A stretch of 14,932 bases of DNA. It comes from an uncultured Eubacteriales bacterium. GTDB lineage: Bacteria > Bacillota > Clostridia > Oscillospirales > Acutalibacteraceae. The notes beneath the pieces were generated by a model. It was given only the letters and a program-made list of their open reading frames with translations. It was not told the DNA's origin and made no database searches. Both the position numbers and the translations under genes were made by a program. The DNA is taken from positions 1-14,932 of the forward strand of contig ONPE01000061.1 in NCBI GenBank assembly GCA_900319615.1. Reading direction: 5' to 3'. Shown one piece after another: positions 5,576 through 12,790 of the stretch. How positions within the stretch are numbered: the first letter of the stretch is position 1; each line of letters opens with the position of its first letter.

Positions 5576-6454
5576 GTGAGCAATCGTACTAAGGGCATAC
5601 TGTTATTGATACTGTCGGCGTTTTTCTTCGCCTGCATGAATATGTTCGTCAAGCTGTCGGGGGATGATCTCCCGGTGTTCCAGAAGGTCTTTTTCCGCAA
5701 CGCTATGGCGGCGGTGATAGCTTTTATAATTCTTATCAAGAATAAAGAACCCATGAGACCGAGGGTGAAGGGCAGCATCCCGTTTTTGATAATGCGCACG
5801 CTGTTCGGGCTCACCGGAGTAGTCTGCAACTACTACGCGCTGAATACCCTTGTGCTCAGCGACGCGTCCATACTCAACAAGATGTCGCCGTTTTTCGCGG
5901 TTTTGTTCTCGTTCATCTTCATAAAGGAGCGCCCGAGGTTTTATCAGTGGCTGATACTTGCCGGCGCTTTGTTCGGCACGCTGTTCGTTATAAAGCCGAG
6001 CTTTTCCAACGCGGCGTTCATACCGGCGCTTGTCGGCTTTATGGGCGGAGTGATGGCGGGCGCCGCTTACGGCTGCGTGAGGAAGCTCGGGCTGATGGGG
6101 GAGAGCAACCCCTTCATCGTTTTCTTCTTCTCGGCTGCGTCGACACTTATCGTCACACCGATCATGATAATCGGATATGTCCCGATGAGTGCGCTGCAGT
6201 GGGTATATCTGTTGTCGGCGGGAGTATGCGCGGCGCTGGCGCAGTTCTCGATCACCGCGGCATATACCTACGCGCCTGCAAAGGAGATATCTGTCTACGA
6301 TTTCAGCCAGATAATCTTTGCCTCGCTTCTGAGCCTGATCGTGTTCAGTCAGGCGCCTGATAAGTGGAGCATCGTCGGCTATGCTGTAATCATCTCGATG
6401 GCGATACTCAACTATTTCCTCAGCAACAGAAAGACAGATAAAAATAATAGCTAA
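5576..6454 (+). CDS. EamA/DMT superfamily transporter, about ten membrane helices
   Basis: The protein is about 292 aa and almost entirely hydrophobic helices joined by short charged loops, in the two-repeat EamA layout (first repeat to about residue 135, second after it). Recognisable stretches are the first helix with F-A-C-M-N-M-F-V-K-L-S-G, the F-F-R-N-A-M-A segment, R-T-L-F-G-L-T-G-V, and a C-terminal helix ending L-S-N-R-K. It is a drug/metabolite-type permease of the inner membrane; the substrate cannot be told. I prefer the GTG at 5576 because GGTGG (5563-5567) lies eight bases upstream and the product then begins M-S-N-R-T-K, as in many relatives. An in-frame GTG at 5564 would add four residues but has no ribosome site. 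It is divergent from mazF and has its own promoter. Confidence 0.88.
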   Translation: MSNRTKGILLLILSAFFFACMNMFVKLSGDDLPVFQKVFFRNAMAAVIAFIILIKNKEPMRPRVKGSIPFLIMRTLFGLTGVVCNYYALNTLVLSDASILNKMSPFFAVLFSFIFIKERPRFYQWLILAGALFGTLFVIKPSFSNAAFIPALVGFMGGVMAGAAYGCVRKLGLMGESNPFIVFFFSAASTLIVTPIMIIGYVPMSALQWVYLLSAGVCAALAQFSITAAYTYAPAKEISVYDFSQIIFASLLSLIVFSQAPDKWSIVGYAVIISMAILNYFLSNRKTDKNNS

Positions 6455-6476
6455 AATATATTGACAACTTATTAAC

Positions 6477-6499
6477 AATACCGTCAAAATGACAGTATT
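6477..6499 (+). terminator. Hairpin after the transporter gene (terminator or operator)
   Basis: AATACCGTCA (6477-6486) and TGACAGTATT (6490-6499) form a ten-pair hairpin with one mismatch and a three-base loop. Only a weak T-run (GACTTTT) follows. The 3' arm overlaps the -35 of the next promoter, so it may act as an operator as well as, or instead of, a terminator. Confidence 0.45.
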
Positions 6500-6525
6500 G
6501 ACTTTTCGGCGTTTTGTGCTAAAAT
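6498..6525 (+). promoter_or_regulatory. Promoter of T-box leader 1
   Basis: TTGACT (6498-6503) and TAAAAT (6520-6525) are 16 bases apart, with TGTGC just before the -10. The predicted start near 6532 leads into the T-box RNA. Confidence 0.65.
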
Positions 6526-6531
6526 GTGAGT

Positions 6532-6773
6532 TAAGAAAACTGAACTAAAGGCTGTGACGAAGACGGTCAAGGCTGAGCTTTTTCAGAGAGTCGGCGGCTG
6601 GTGTGAGCCGACAAAGCAGACCTGAGTACCCATCCCTTCCGAGCCGGAGGCCCGAACAGATCATTCTCAGTAGATACCTCCCGTGATTGCTGCGTAAAGG
6701 CATAGGGATTGTTGGATCCCGAAGAGCGGCAGATTATTCTGCAAGTTGAGTGGTACCGCGGATGTGATTTTCA
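6532..6773 (+). ncRNA. T-box riboswitch 1 (inferred specifier AUC, Ile)
   Basis: The T-box sequence TGGTACCGCGG (6751-6761) is canonical and its UGGU bulge would pair with a tRNA ending A-CCA. Stem I is recognisable. The base pairs GGC (6550-6552) with GCC (6643-6645) and has a GUGA/GA kink-turn. GAAG (6559-6562) pairs with CUUC (6636-6639), and the distal arm GUCGGC/GCCGAC (6590-6595 / 6607-6612) carries the AGAGA and GGUG loop motifs. Counting from the CUUC strand as in glyQS T-boxes, the specifier is AUC (6632-6634), i.e. isoleucine. The base after it is C instead of the usual purine, so the call is tentative. Binding of uncharged tRNA should disrupt the terminator that follows. Confidence 0.9.
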
Positions 6774-6805
6774 CACTCGTCTCAATGTGAGACGGGTGTT
6801 TTTTT
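6774..6805 (+). terminator. T-box 1 terminator
   Basis: CACTCGTCTCA (6774-6784) pairs with TGAGACGGGTG (6788-6798), with one G-U pair and a three-base loop, followed by seven T. It is mutually exclusive with the antiterminator formed by the T-box sequence. The 125 bases from here to the start codon hold no other feature I can name. Confidence 0.9.
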
Positions 6806-6930
6806 ATTATTCGCAGAGCACGGGAAAGATCAGATCGGGATTTTATTTTCACTCTGTTGTGATCTCACCGGTCATCACTCTTTATAGATGTAAGCAAATA
6901 CTTAATATAAATGATTCGGAGGAAAAAACC

Positions 6931-9195
6931 ATGTCAGTAGTTGATAACGAAAAGTTGGCAGAGGTCGCGAAGCGCATCCGGGAGATGCGCGAGATCAGCG
7001 GTTTCACCGTTGAGGAAATGGCTGAAAAGACCGAGGTAACGCCGGATGAGTACCGTGCCTATGAGAACGGCACCGTAGACTTTCCCTTTACCTTTATACA
7101 CAAGTGTGCCCTTGCGTTCGGCTTAGGCATTACCGACATCCTCGAGGGCGAGTCTGCAAGGCTCAAGAGCTACGCCGTGACCCGTCGCGGCGGCGGCAGA
7201 CAGACCGCTGAGGAGGAGGGCATCTCCATCGTCAACGTGGCTCCTATGTTCAAGAACAAGATCGCCGAGCCCTACTTCTGCAAATACGACTACAATGAGT
7301 CCCTGCTGAACAAGCCTATCCATCTGACCAAGCATGCAGGTCAGGAGTTTGACTACATTATCTCCGGCAAGATGAAGATACAGATCGGCAACAACTTCGA
7401 GGAGCTCCAGGCGGGCGACAGCATCTACTACAATTCCTCCACGCCTCACGGCATGATCGCCATCGGCGGTGAGGATGTAAGGTTCATCGCTGTCATCCTC
7501 CCGGGTGAGAAGGAGCTCGAGGAGACCGACGACGACGTCATGAAGGCTCATGTCGCGAAAAAATCCGCTATCGCTTCACAGTTCGTCCGTACTCTCGAGG
7601 ACGAGAACGGCTGCCTTAAGGCGATCAACTTCAAGAACGAGGATAAGTTCAACTTTGCCTTCGACTGCGTGGACGCTATCGCGAACAACACTCCCGATAA
7701 GCTCGCCATGCTGCATATAGATAAGTATAAGAACGAGCGCCGCTTCACCTTCAACGACATGAAGCGCAGATCGAACCAGACCGCCAACTACTTCAAGAGC
7801 CTCGGCATCAAGAAGGGCGACCGCGTAATGCTGGTGCTCAAGCGCCACTATCAGTTCTGGTTCTCCATGCTCGCCCTGCACAAGCTCGGCGCTATCGCTA
7901 TCCCGGCTACAAATCAGCTGCTTGCCCACGACTTCGAGTACCGCTTCAACTCTGCCGGCGTCTCCGCTATCGTGGCTACAGCCGACGGCTCGGTAGCAGA
8001 TTCGGTCGACGAGGCGCAGAAGACCTCTCCCACGCTGGTCAGGAAGATCCTTGTCGGTGGCACAAGAGATGGCTGGAACAGCTTCGACGACGAGTTTGAG
8101 ATGTTCTCGACCCACTTCTACCGCACCACCGAAACTCCCTGCGGCAATGATACGATGGTCATGTTCTTCACCTCCGGCACCACCGGATACCCGAAGATCG
8201 CCGACCACAGCTATAAGTACGCTCTGGGTCACTATGTCACCGCCAAGTACTGGCACGGCGTTGACCCCGACGGCCTGCACTTTACCATCTCCGACACCGG
8301 CTGGGGCAAGGCTCTGTGGGGCAAGCTCTACGGTCAGTGGCTCAGCGAGGGCGCTGTGTTCACCTACGACTTCGACCGCTTCCATGCAGACGATATCCTG
8401 CCGATGTTCGCAAAGTATCACATCACCACCTTCTGCGCGCCTCCTACGATGCTGCGCATGATGATAAAGGAGGATCTGAGCAGGTTTGATCTGTCCAGCA
8501 TCACCCATATGACTACAGCCGGCGAGGCGCTCAACCCCGAGGTATGGCGCCAGTTCCGCAAGGCTACGGGACTTAGGATCATGGAGGGCTTCGGTCAGAC
8601 CGAGACAACCCTCACCATCGGCAATCTCTTCGGCACAGTGCCTAAGCTCGGCTCGATGGGCAAGCCTATCCCCGGATATGATATTGATATCGTAGACCCC
8701 GACGGCAACCCCGTCCCCGACGGCGAGCCCGGCGAGATCATCATCCGCACAGACAAGCGTGTGCCCTGCGGCCTGTTCAAGGGCTACTATGGCAACGAAG
8801 AGGCTACCCGTGACGCATGGCATGACGGTATGTATCACACCGGCGATACTGCTTGGCGCGACGAGGACGGCTACTTCTGGTATGTCGGACGTACCGACGA
8901 CGTCATCAAGAGCTCCGGCTACCGTATCGGCCCGTTTGAGATCGAGTCCGTCATCATGGAGCTGCCCTATGTGCTCGAGTGCGGCGTAAGCGCCGCTCCC
9001 GACGAGGTACGCGGTCAGGTCGTCAAGGCGTCCATCGTGCTTGTAAAGGGCACCGAGGGCTCGGACGCTCTCAAAAAAGAGATACAGGATTATGTCAAGC
9101 AGCATACGGCTCCGTACAAGTATCCGCGTATCGTGGTATTCAAAGAGAGCCTGCCCAAGACCATCAGCGGCAAGATCCAGAGAAACAAGCTGTAA
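6931..9195 (+). CDS. XRE-HTH + cupin + AMP-forming acyl-CoA synthetase fusion (ACSM-like), copy 1
   Basis: This 754-aa protein has three modules. An XRE-type helix-turn-helix lies at about residues 9-70. A cupin lies at about 110-190, with likely metal ligands His135, Glu139 and His173 (T-P-H-G-M). An ANL-family acyl-CoA synthetase runs from about 235 to 754. The synthetase has the P-loop T-S-G-T-T-G-Y-P-K (414-422), G-F-G-Q-T-E-T (553-559), Y-H-T-G-D (635-639), G-Y-R-I-G (663-667) and the acyl-adenylating Lys748 in S-G-K-I-Q-R. It resembles ACSM-type enzymes that activate short or medium carboxylic acids (acid + ATP + CoA to acyl-CoA + AMP + PPi). The ATG at 6931 follows GGAGG (6918-6922) with eight bases between; the open frame runs back into the leader but has no ribosome site there. 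Control by a T-box points to a role in amino acid supply. The substrate is likely a branched-chain or aryl acid, by inference. Confidence 0.9.
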   Translation: MSVVDNEKLAEVAKRIREMREISGFTVEEMAEKTEVTPDEYRAYENGTVDFPFTFIHKCALAFGLGITDILEGESARLKSYAVTRRGGGRQTAEEEGISIVNVAPMFKNKIAEPYFCKYDYNESLLNKPIHLTKHAGQEFDYIISGKMKIQIGNNFEELQAGDSIYYNSSTPHGMIAIGGEDVRFIAVILPGEKELEETDDDVMKAHVAKKSAIASQFVRTLEDENGCLKAINFKNEDKFNFAFDCVDAIANNTPDKLAMLHIDKYKNERRFTFNDMKRRSNQTANYFKSLGIKKGDRVMLVLKRHYQFWFSMLALHKLGAIAIPATNQLLAHDFEYRFNSAGVSAIVATADGSVADSVDEAQKTSPTLVRKILVGGTRDGWNSFDDEFEMFSTHFYRTTETPCGNDTMVMFFTSGTTGYPKIADHSYKYALGHYVTAKYWHGVDPDGLHFTISDTGWGKALWGKLYGQWLSEGAVFTYDFDRFHADDILPMFAKYHITTFCAPPTMLRMMIKEDLSRFDLSSITHMTTAGEALNPEVWRQFRKATGLRIMEGFGQTETTLTIGNLFGTVPKLGSMGKPIPGYDIDIVDPDGNPVPDGEPGEIIIRTDKRVPCGLFKGYYGNEEATRDAWHDGMYHTGDTAWRDEDGYFWYVGRTDDVIKSSGYRIGPFEIESVIMELPYVLECGVSAAPDEVRGQVVKASIVLVKGTEGSDALKKEIQDYVKQHTAPYKYPRIVVFKESLPKTISGKIQRNKL

Positions 9196-9198
9196 ATA

Positions 9199-9364
9199 GC
9201 CTTCCCCTTGAGGGGAAGGTGGCCGATTTGCCGACCGGGGCAAATCGGTCGGATGAGGTGTTATATGCACACAAAAGAGATTATCGACAAATTCTCTCTA
9301 TTACGTGAGCGATAAACACCTCATCAGTCACCTTGCGGTGACAGCTTCCCCTCAAGGGGAAGCC
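9199..9364. repeat. MITE-like repeat (GGGGAAG family)
   Basis: The element starts with CCTTCCCCTTGAGGGGAAGG (9200-9219) and ends with CTTCCCCTCAAGGGGAAG (9345-9362), so its ends are inverted repeats of each other and each is itself palindromic. Second-level inverted repeats also match: GATGAGGTGTT near 9253-9263 and AACACCTCATC near 9315-9325. CACCTTGCGGTG near the 3' end forms a small hairpin. It has no transposase. Elements of this kind are very common in gut Clostridia. It fills the space between synthetase gene 1 and the promoter of T-box 2. Confidence 0.85.
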
Positions 9365-9379
9365 TGATTATATTAATTG

Positions 9380-9408
9380 TTGACAAACGACGAATAGTGT
9401 GATATTAT
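9380..9408 (+). promoter_or_regulatory. Promoter of T-box leader 2
   Basis: TTGACA (9380-9385) and TATTAT (9403-9408) are 17 bases apart. It lies 15 bases after the MITE-like repeat. Its presence shows that the second synthetase gene is transcribed on its own and is not just read through from the first. Confidence 0.8.
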
Positions 9409-9414
9409 AAGACG

Positions 9415-9665
9415 AGTTAAAGGCTATGACGAAGAGGGCGCGGTTCCCTCGTCACTCAGAGAAGGAGCGGTAGGTGCGAGCTCCCGTGACGGTTACCGTG
9501 TTTGTAGCTTCCGAGCCGGGGAGAAGAAAGCGGATATTTTCCGTGATTAGACCTCCTCCGTTATGACTGCGTAAATGTCTGGGGGTTATATACCATGTAT
9601 AAGACCCTGAGAGTGGCAGAGCTGAGATATCAGCCTGCAATTTGAGTGGTACCGCGGGTGTTATG
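9415..9665 (+). ncRNA. T-box riboswitch 2 (inferred specifier GUA, Val)
   Basis: The T-box sequence TGGTACCGCGG (9647-9657) is identical to that of leader 1. Stem I has the GGC/GCC base with a UAUGA/GA kink-turn, and GAAG (9431-9434) pairs with CUUC (9508-9511). CGCGGU (9439-9444) pairs with ACCGUG (9495-9500), and GUCAC (9451-9455) with GUGAC (9486-9490). The distal hairpin GGAGC/GCUCC (9464-9468 / 9480-9484) carries AGAGA and GGUG motifs. This leaves a 3' specifier strand UUUGUAG (9501-9507). In the glyQS register the codon is GUA (9504-9506, valine) followed by a purine G, as expected. UUU (Phe) in another register is the main alternative. The UGGU bulge fits an A discriminator base, as in tRNA-Val, tRNA-Ile and tRNA-Phe. 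Confidence 0.9.
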
Positions 9666-9704
9666 CGCTCGTCTCAAAGTCACGGCTTTGGGATGAGCGT
9701 TTTT
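9666..9704 (+). terminator. T-box 2 terminator
   Basis: CGCTCGTCTCAAAG (9666-9679) pairs with CTTTGGGATGAGCG (9686-9699) over 14 pairs, two of them G-U, with a six-base loop, followed by TTTTT (9700-9704). Confidence 0.9.
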
Positions 9705-9753
9705 GATTATATCCGCAAAACGTACTCCCCGCCGGAAAAACGAAAGGTGAGGT

Positions 9754-10242
9754 ATGATTATGGATTATAAAACTGCTGCTTTAGACATCAAGATAAGGGA
9801 GATGGCGTCCCGTATCCGCGAGCTTCGCGAATTGGAGGGCAAGACCGTTGCCGAGATGGCGGCGTATACCGACGTCACTCAGGCTGAGTATGAGGCGTGC
9901 GAGTCGGGTCTTAAGGATCTGAACTTCGCGTTCATCTACCGCTGCGCTCAGGCGCTCAACGTTAACGTTACCGATATCATCGAGGGCATCTCCCCGAACC
10001 TGAAATCCTACACCGTTACCCGAAAGGGAGCGGGGCAGAAGGTATCTCAGGCTCACGGCATGACCTACTACAACCTCGCGTACGCGTTCCAGAACCGTAT
10101 AGCCGAGCCGCTGTACGTCAAGAGCAAGTTCAACCCCGAGGCTCAGGAGAAGGAGATCGAGCTGACCACGCACGACGGTCAGGAGCTCGACCTCGTCGTG
10201 GAGGGTCAGCTGCTTGTACAGGTCCATCTATCTCGACAGTAA
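9754..10242 (+). CDS. XRE-HTH + truncated cupin: N-terminal part of frameshifted acyl-CoA synthetase copy 2
   Basis: This frame encodes 162 aa: an XRE-type helix-turn-helix (about residues 10-75) and the first half of a cupin (about 115-155, with T-H-D-G-Q-E-L-D-L). It matches the start of copy 1 closely. The frame then ends in six foreign residues. After G-Q-L-L-V-Q-V the sequence jumps to what should be S-I-Y-L-D-S-N in another frame. Comparison with copy 1 (G-K-M-K-I-Q-I, then 11 residues, then S-I-Y-Y) shows 11 codons plus two bases missing, i.e. about 35 nt lost. ATG at 9754 or 9760 can start it; AAAGGTGAGG precedes both, and 9760 has the better spacing. The original gene (about 9754-12013) surely encoded one fusion protein like copy 1. 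As it stands, the cupin lacks its second half. Confidence 0.85.
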   Translation: MIMDYKTAALDIKIREMASRIRELRELEGKTVAEMAAYTDVTQAEYEACESGLKDLNFAFIYRCAQALNVNVTDIIEGISPNLKSYTVTRKGAGQKVSQAHGMTYYNLAYAFQNRIAEPLYVKSKFNPEAQEKEIELTTHDGQELDLVVEGQLLVQVHLSRQ

Positions 10243-12013
10243 CACTCCCCACGGTATGATCGCTGTCGGCGGTCAGGACTGCGTTTTCTACGCTATCGTC
10301 CTCAATCCCAAGGGCGAGCCCATCCCCGAGCTCACCAAGACCAAGGCTATCGCCACCGCAAAGGTGGAGAACACCGATACCAAGGAGCGCGTTTGGAAGA
10401 AGTTCGTCGACTACGAGGTCAACGAGAACGGCACTCCCACCAAGGTCACCTTCAAGAACGAGGATAAATTCAACTTCGGTTATGACGTCATCGACGCCAT
10501 CTCATACAAAGATCCCGATAAGCTCGCGATGATCCATGTCGCCAACGACAAAACGGAGCACCGCTTTACTTTCACCGATATTCGCCACGCGTCCTGCCAG
10601 TGCGCGAACTACTTCAAGAGCCTCGGCATCCGCAAGGGCGACCGCGTAATGCTTATATTGAAGCGTCACTATCAGTTCTGGTTCGCCATCGTCGGCCTGC
10701 ACAAGCTTGGCGCCATCGCGATACCGGCGACTAATCAGCTGCAGTCTCACGACCTCGAGTACCGCTTCAAGGCTGCCGGAGTCAGCGCTATCATCTGCAC
10801 CGGCGACGGGTACTCGGCTTCAGAGGTAGAGAAGGCGATGGAGAACTATCCGCAGCTCAAGCGCATCATGGTCAACGGCGTGCGCGAGGGCTGGAGGAAC
10901 TTTGACGAAGAGTACAAGCTCTTCTCGTCCCACTTCGAGCGCACCGAGCACACGCCCTGCGGCGATGACATCATGCTGATGTACTTCACCTCCGGCACCT
11001 CCGGTTATCCGAAGATCGCCGCCCACAGCTACAAGCTGGCGCTGGGTCACTTCATGACCGCTCATTTCTGGCACAACGTCGATCCCGACGGACTGCACTT
11101 CACCATATCCGACACCGGCTGGGCAAAGGCTGCATGGGGCAAGCTCTACGGCCAGTGGCTGTGCGAGGCTCCGATGTTCGTATACGACTTTGACCGCTTC
11201 CATGCCGACGACATCCTGCCGATGTTCGCGAAATATCACATCACCACATTCTGCGCGCCGCCTACGATGCTACGTATGATGATAAAGGAGGATATCAGCA
11301 AGTACGATTTCTCCTCCGTCAAGCGCATGACCACCGCCGGCGAGGCGCTCAACCCCGAGGTATATAACCGCTTCGAGGAACTGACGGGTCTGCAGATAAT
11401 GGAGGGCTTCGGTCAGACCGAGACCGCCGTTATCGTCTGCAACATGATCGGCGCTCCGCATAAGATCGGCTCTATGGGCAAGCCCTCTCCGATCTATGAT
11501 ATCCACCTTATCGACAAGGACGGCAACGACGTCCCCGACGGCGAGCCCGGCGAGATCGTCATCAATATCGCCGACAAGATGCCCTGCGGACTCGCGCTGT
11601 ACTACTACAACGACGTCGACGCTACGCGCAAGAACTGGCGCAACGGCTACTATCACACCGGCGACCTTGCATGGCGTGATGAGGACGGCTTCTTCTGGTA
11701 TGTCGGCAGAGCCGACGACGTTATCAAGAGCTCCGGCTACCGTATCGGCCCGTTTGAGATCGAGTCTGTCATCATGGAGCTGCCCTACGTCCTCGAGTGC
11801 GGCGTATCGCCGGCTCCCGACCCCGTTAGAGGTCAGGTGGTCAAGGCGTCCATCGTGCTTGTCAAGGGTACCGAGGGCACCGACGAGCTCAAGAAGGAGA
11901 TACAGGATTACGTCAAGACGCACACCGCGCCGTATAAGTATCCGCGTATCGTAGTCTTCCGCGACAGTCTGCCCAAGACCACCAGCGGCAAGATACAGAG
12001 GAACCTGCTGTAA
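10214..12013 (+). CDS. ACSM-like acyl-CoA synthetase, C-terminal part of frameshifted copy 2
   Basis: About 599 aa are open in the second frame: the last cupin strands (S-N-T-P-H-G-M-I-A-V-G-G) followed by a complete AMP-forming acyl-CoA synthetase. It has Y-F-T-S-G-T-S-G-Y-P-K-I, G-E-A-L-N-P-E-V, G-F-G-Q-T-E-T, Y-Y-H-T-G-D, G-Y-R-I-G and the final T-S-G-K-I-Q-R, so all catalytic motifs survive. A TTG at 10214 is preceded by GGAGGG (10200-10205) with eight bases between, and overlaps the stop of the upstream frame by 29 bases. Coupled re-initiation could therefore make a free synthetase, though this ribosome site may be a chance product of the coding sequence. It is strongly similar to copy 1 over its whole length, with runs of identity in the core and at the C-terminus. 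Differences are scattered, so this is an old duplication, not a recent one. Confidence 0.88.
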   Translation: MYRSIYLDSNTPHGMIAVGGQDCVFYAIVLNPKGEPIPELTKTKAIATAKVENTDTKERVWKKFVDYEVNENGTPTKVTFKNEDKFNFGYDVIDAISYKDPDKLAMIHVANDKTEHRFTFTDIRHASCQCANYFKSLGIRKGDRVMLILKRHYQFWFAIVGLHKLGAIAIPATNQLQSHDLEYRFKAAGVSAIICTGDGYSASEVEKAMENYPQLKRIMVNGVREGWRNFDEEYKLFSSHFERTEHTPCGDDIMLMYFTSGTSGYPKIAAHSYKLALGHFMTAHFWHNVDPDGLHFTISDTGWAKAAWGKLYGQWLCEAPMFVYDFDRFHADDILPMFAKYHITTFCAPPTMLRMMIKEDISKYDFSSVKRMTTAGEALNPEVYNRFEELTGLQIMEGFGQTETAVIVCNMIGAPHKIGSMGKPSPIYDIHLIDKDGNDVPDGEPGEIVINIADKMPCGLALYYYNDVDATRKNWRNGYYHTGDLAWRDEDGFFWYVGRADDVIKSSGYRIGPFEIESVIMELPYVLECGVSPAPDPVRGQVVKASIVLVKGTEGTDELKKEIQDYVKTHTAPYKYPRIVVFRDSLPKTTSGKIQRNLL

Positions 12014-12107
12014 ACGGAAAACGAAAAGCGGAAAGTTTTTTCATCCGGAGCAAGTGTCCCGAAATTATCCGTTTTCAACTTTCAATTATTGATAAGTATG
12101 CCGACGA
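12014..12107 (+). other. Spacer with degenerate inverted repeat
   Basis: GGAAAACG (12017-12024) and CCGTTTTC (12069-12076) are inverted repeats flanking an AT-rich spacer. It resembles a decayed short repeat. There is no clear terminator and no promoter I trust, so the ATPase gene may be read through from the synthetase. Confidence 0.3.
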
Positions 12108-12120
12108 AAGGAGGCTTACT

Positions 12121-12783
12121 GTGAACTATAAAAGATTAACCATACTCTGCGGTCATTACGGCTCGGGCAAGACCAACATCGCGGTCAATATGGCTTTTGA
12201 CCTCGCTTCTCAGCGTGATAACATCGCCATAGCCGACCTCGATATCGTCAACCCGTACTTCCGCTCCAAGGACAGCGAACAGGAGTTCCGCGATAAAAAC
12301 ATCCGGCTTATCTGCTCGGATTTCGCCTCGTCGAACGTCGACCTCCCGTCCATGCCTGCCGATCTCTACGCCATCACCGACGACAAGAGCCTCAGCGTTA
12401 TCATGGACATCGGCGGCGACGACAGGGGAGCCTACGCTCTGGGTCGCCTCAGACCTGCTATACTTGAAGAGAACGACTATGAGATGCTTATGGTCGTAAA
12501 CAAATTCCGCCCCCTTACTCCGGACGCGCCCTCGACGATCGAGGTCATGCGTGAGATAGAGGCGGCGTGCGGTATACCGTTCACCGGTATCATCAACAAC
12601 TCGAATCTGGCAGGGGAGACGACAACGGAGGATGTTCTCGGCTCCATAAGCTACGTAGAGAAAGTTTCAAAGCTATCGGGCTTACCGGTCGTACTCACCA
12701 CAGTTGAAGAGAGCCTGTACGACGAGCTGAAGGATAAGATCAGCCCGTTGTTCAGCCTGAAGCTGCAAAAGAAGCCTATATAA
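12121..12783 (+). CDS. MinD/ParA/CobQ-like P-loop ATPase, linked to 2-oxoacid oxidoreductase genes
   Basis: This 220-aa protein has a Walker A loop G-H-Y-G-S-G-K-T at residues 11-18, a D-L-D-I-V-N-P-Y-F-R-S segment at 39-49 (switch-like region of SIMIBI ATPases) and a Walker-B-like M-D-I-G-G-D-D-R-G at 95-103. It ends without membrane or DNA-binding segments. A GTG start at 12121 follows AAAGGAGG with six bases between, a strong site. Relatives are annotated as nucleotide-binding CobQ/CobB/MinD/ParA domain proteins. Its place just before a ferredoxin and oxidoreductase subunits suggests a helper role such as iron-sulfur cluster or cofactor loading, similar in principle to Mrp/NBP35 ATPases. 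It lacks the CxxC motif of those carriers, so this is only a suggestion. Confidence 0.85.
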   Translation: MNYKRLTILCGHYGSGKTNIAVNMAFDLASQRDNIAIADLDIVNPYFRSKDSEQEFRDKNIRLICSDFASSNVDLPSMPADLYAITDDKSLSVIMDIGGDDRGAYALGRLRPAILEENDYEMLMVVNKFRPLTPDAPSTIEVMREIEAACGIPFTGIINNSNLAGETTTEDVLGSISYVEKVSKLSGLPVVLTTVEESLYDELKDKISPLFSLKLQKKPI

Positions 12784-12790
12784 GATTAGC

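Noticed and set aside
5603..6487. Minus-strand frame of 294 codons opposite the transporter
   Set aside because: Its product is extremely rich in Arg, Glu and His without domain features, typical of the antisense of membrane-protein codons.
6709..6930. Extension of synthetase copy 1 upstream into the T-box leader (an extra 74 residues)
   Set aside because: The extension runs through the T-box sequence and terminator and has no ribosome site; GGAGG at 6918-6922 places the start at 6931.
7576..9270. Long minus-strand open frame of 564 codons opposite synthetase copy 1
   Set aside because: It is a shadow of a GC-rich coding sequence; the plus-strand frame has full enzyme motifs, a ribosome site and a leader. 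The minus frame has no recognisable domain.
9199..9364. CRISPR array or terminator made from the GGGGAAG palindromes
   Set aside because: There are only two copies, in inverted orientation with no spacers, and no T-run; a MITE-like element fits.
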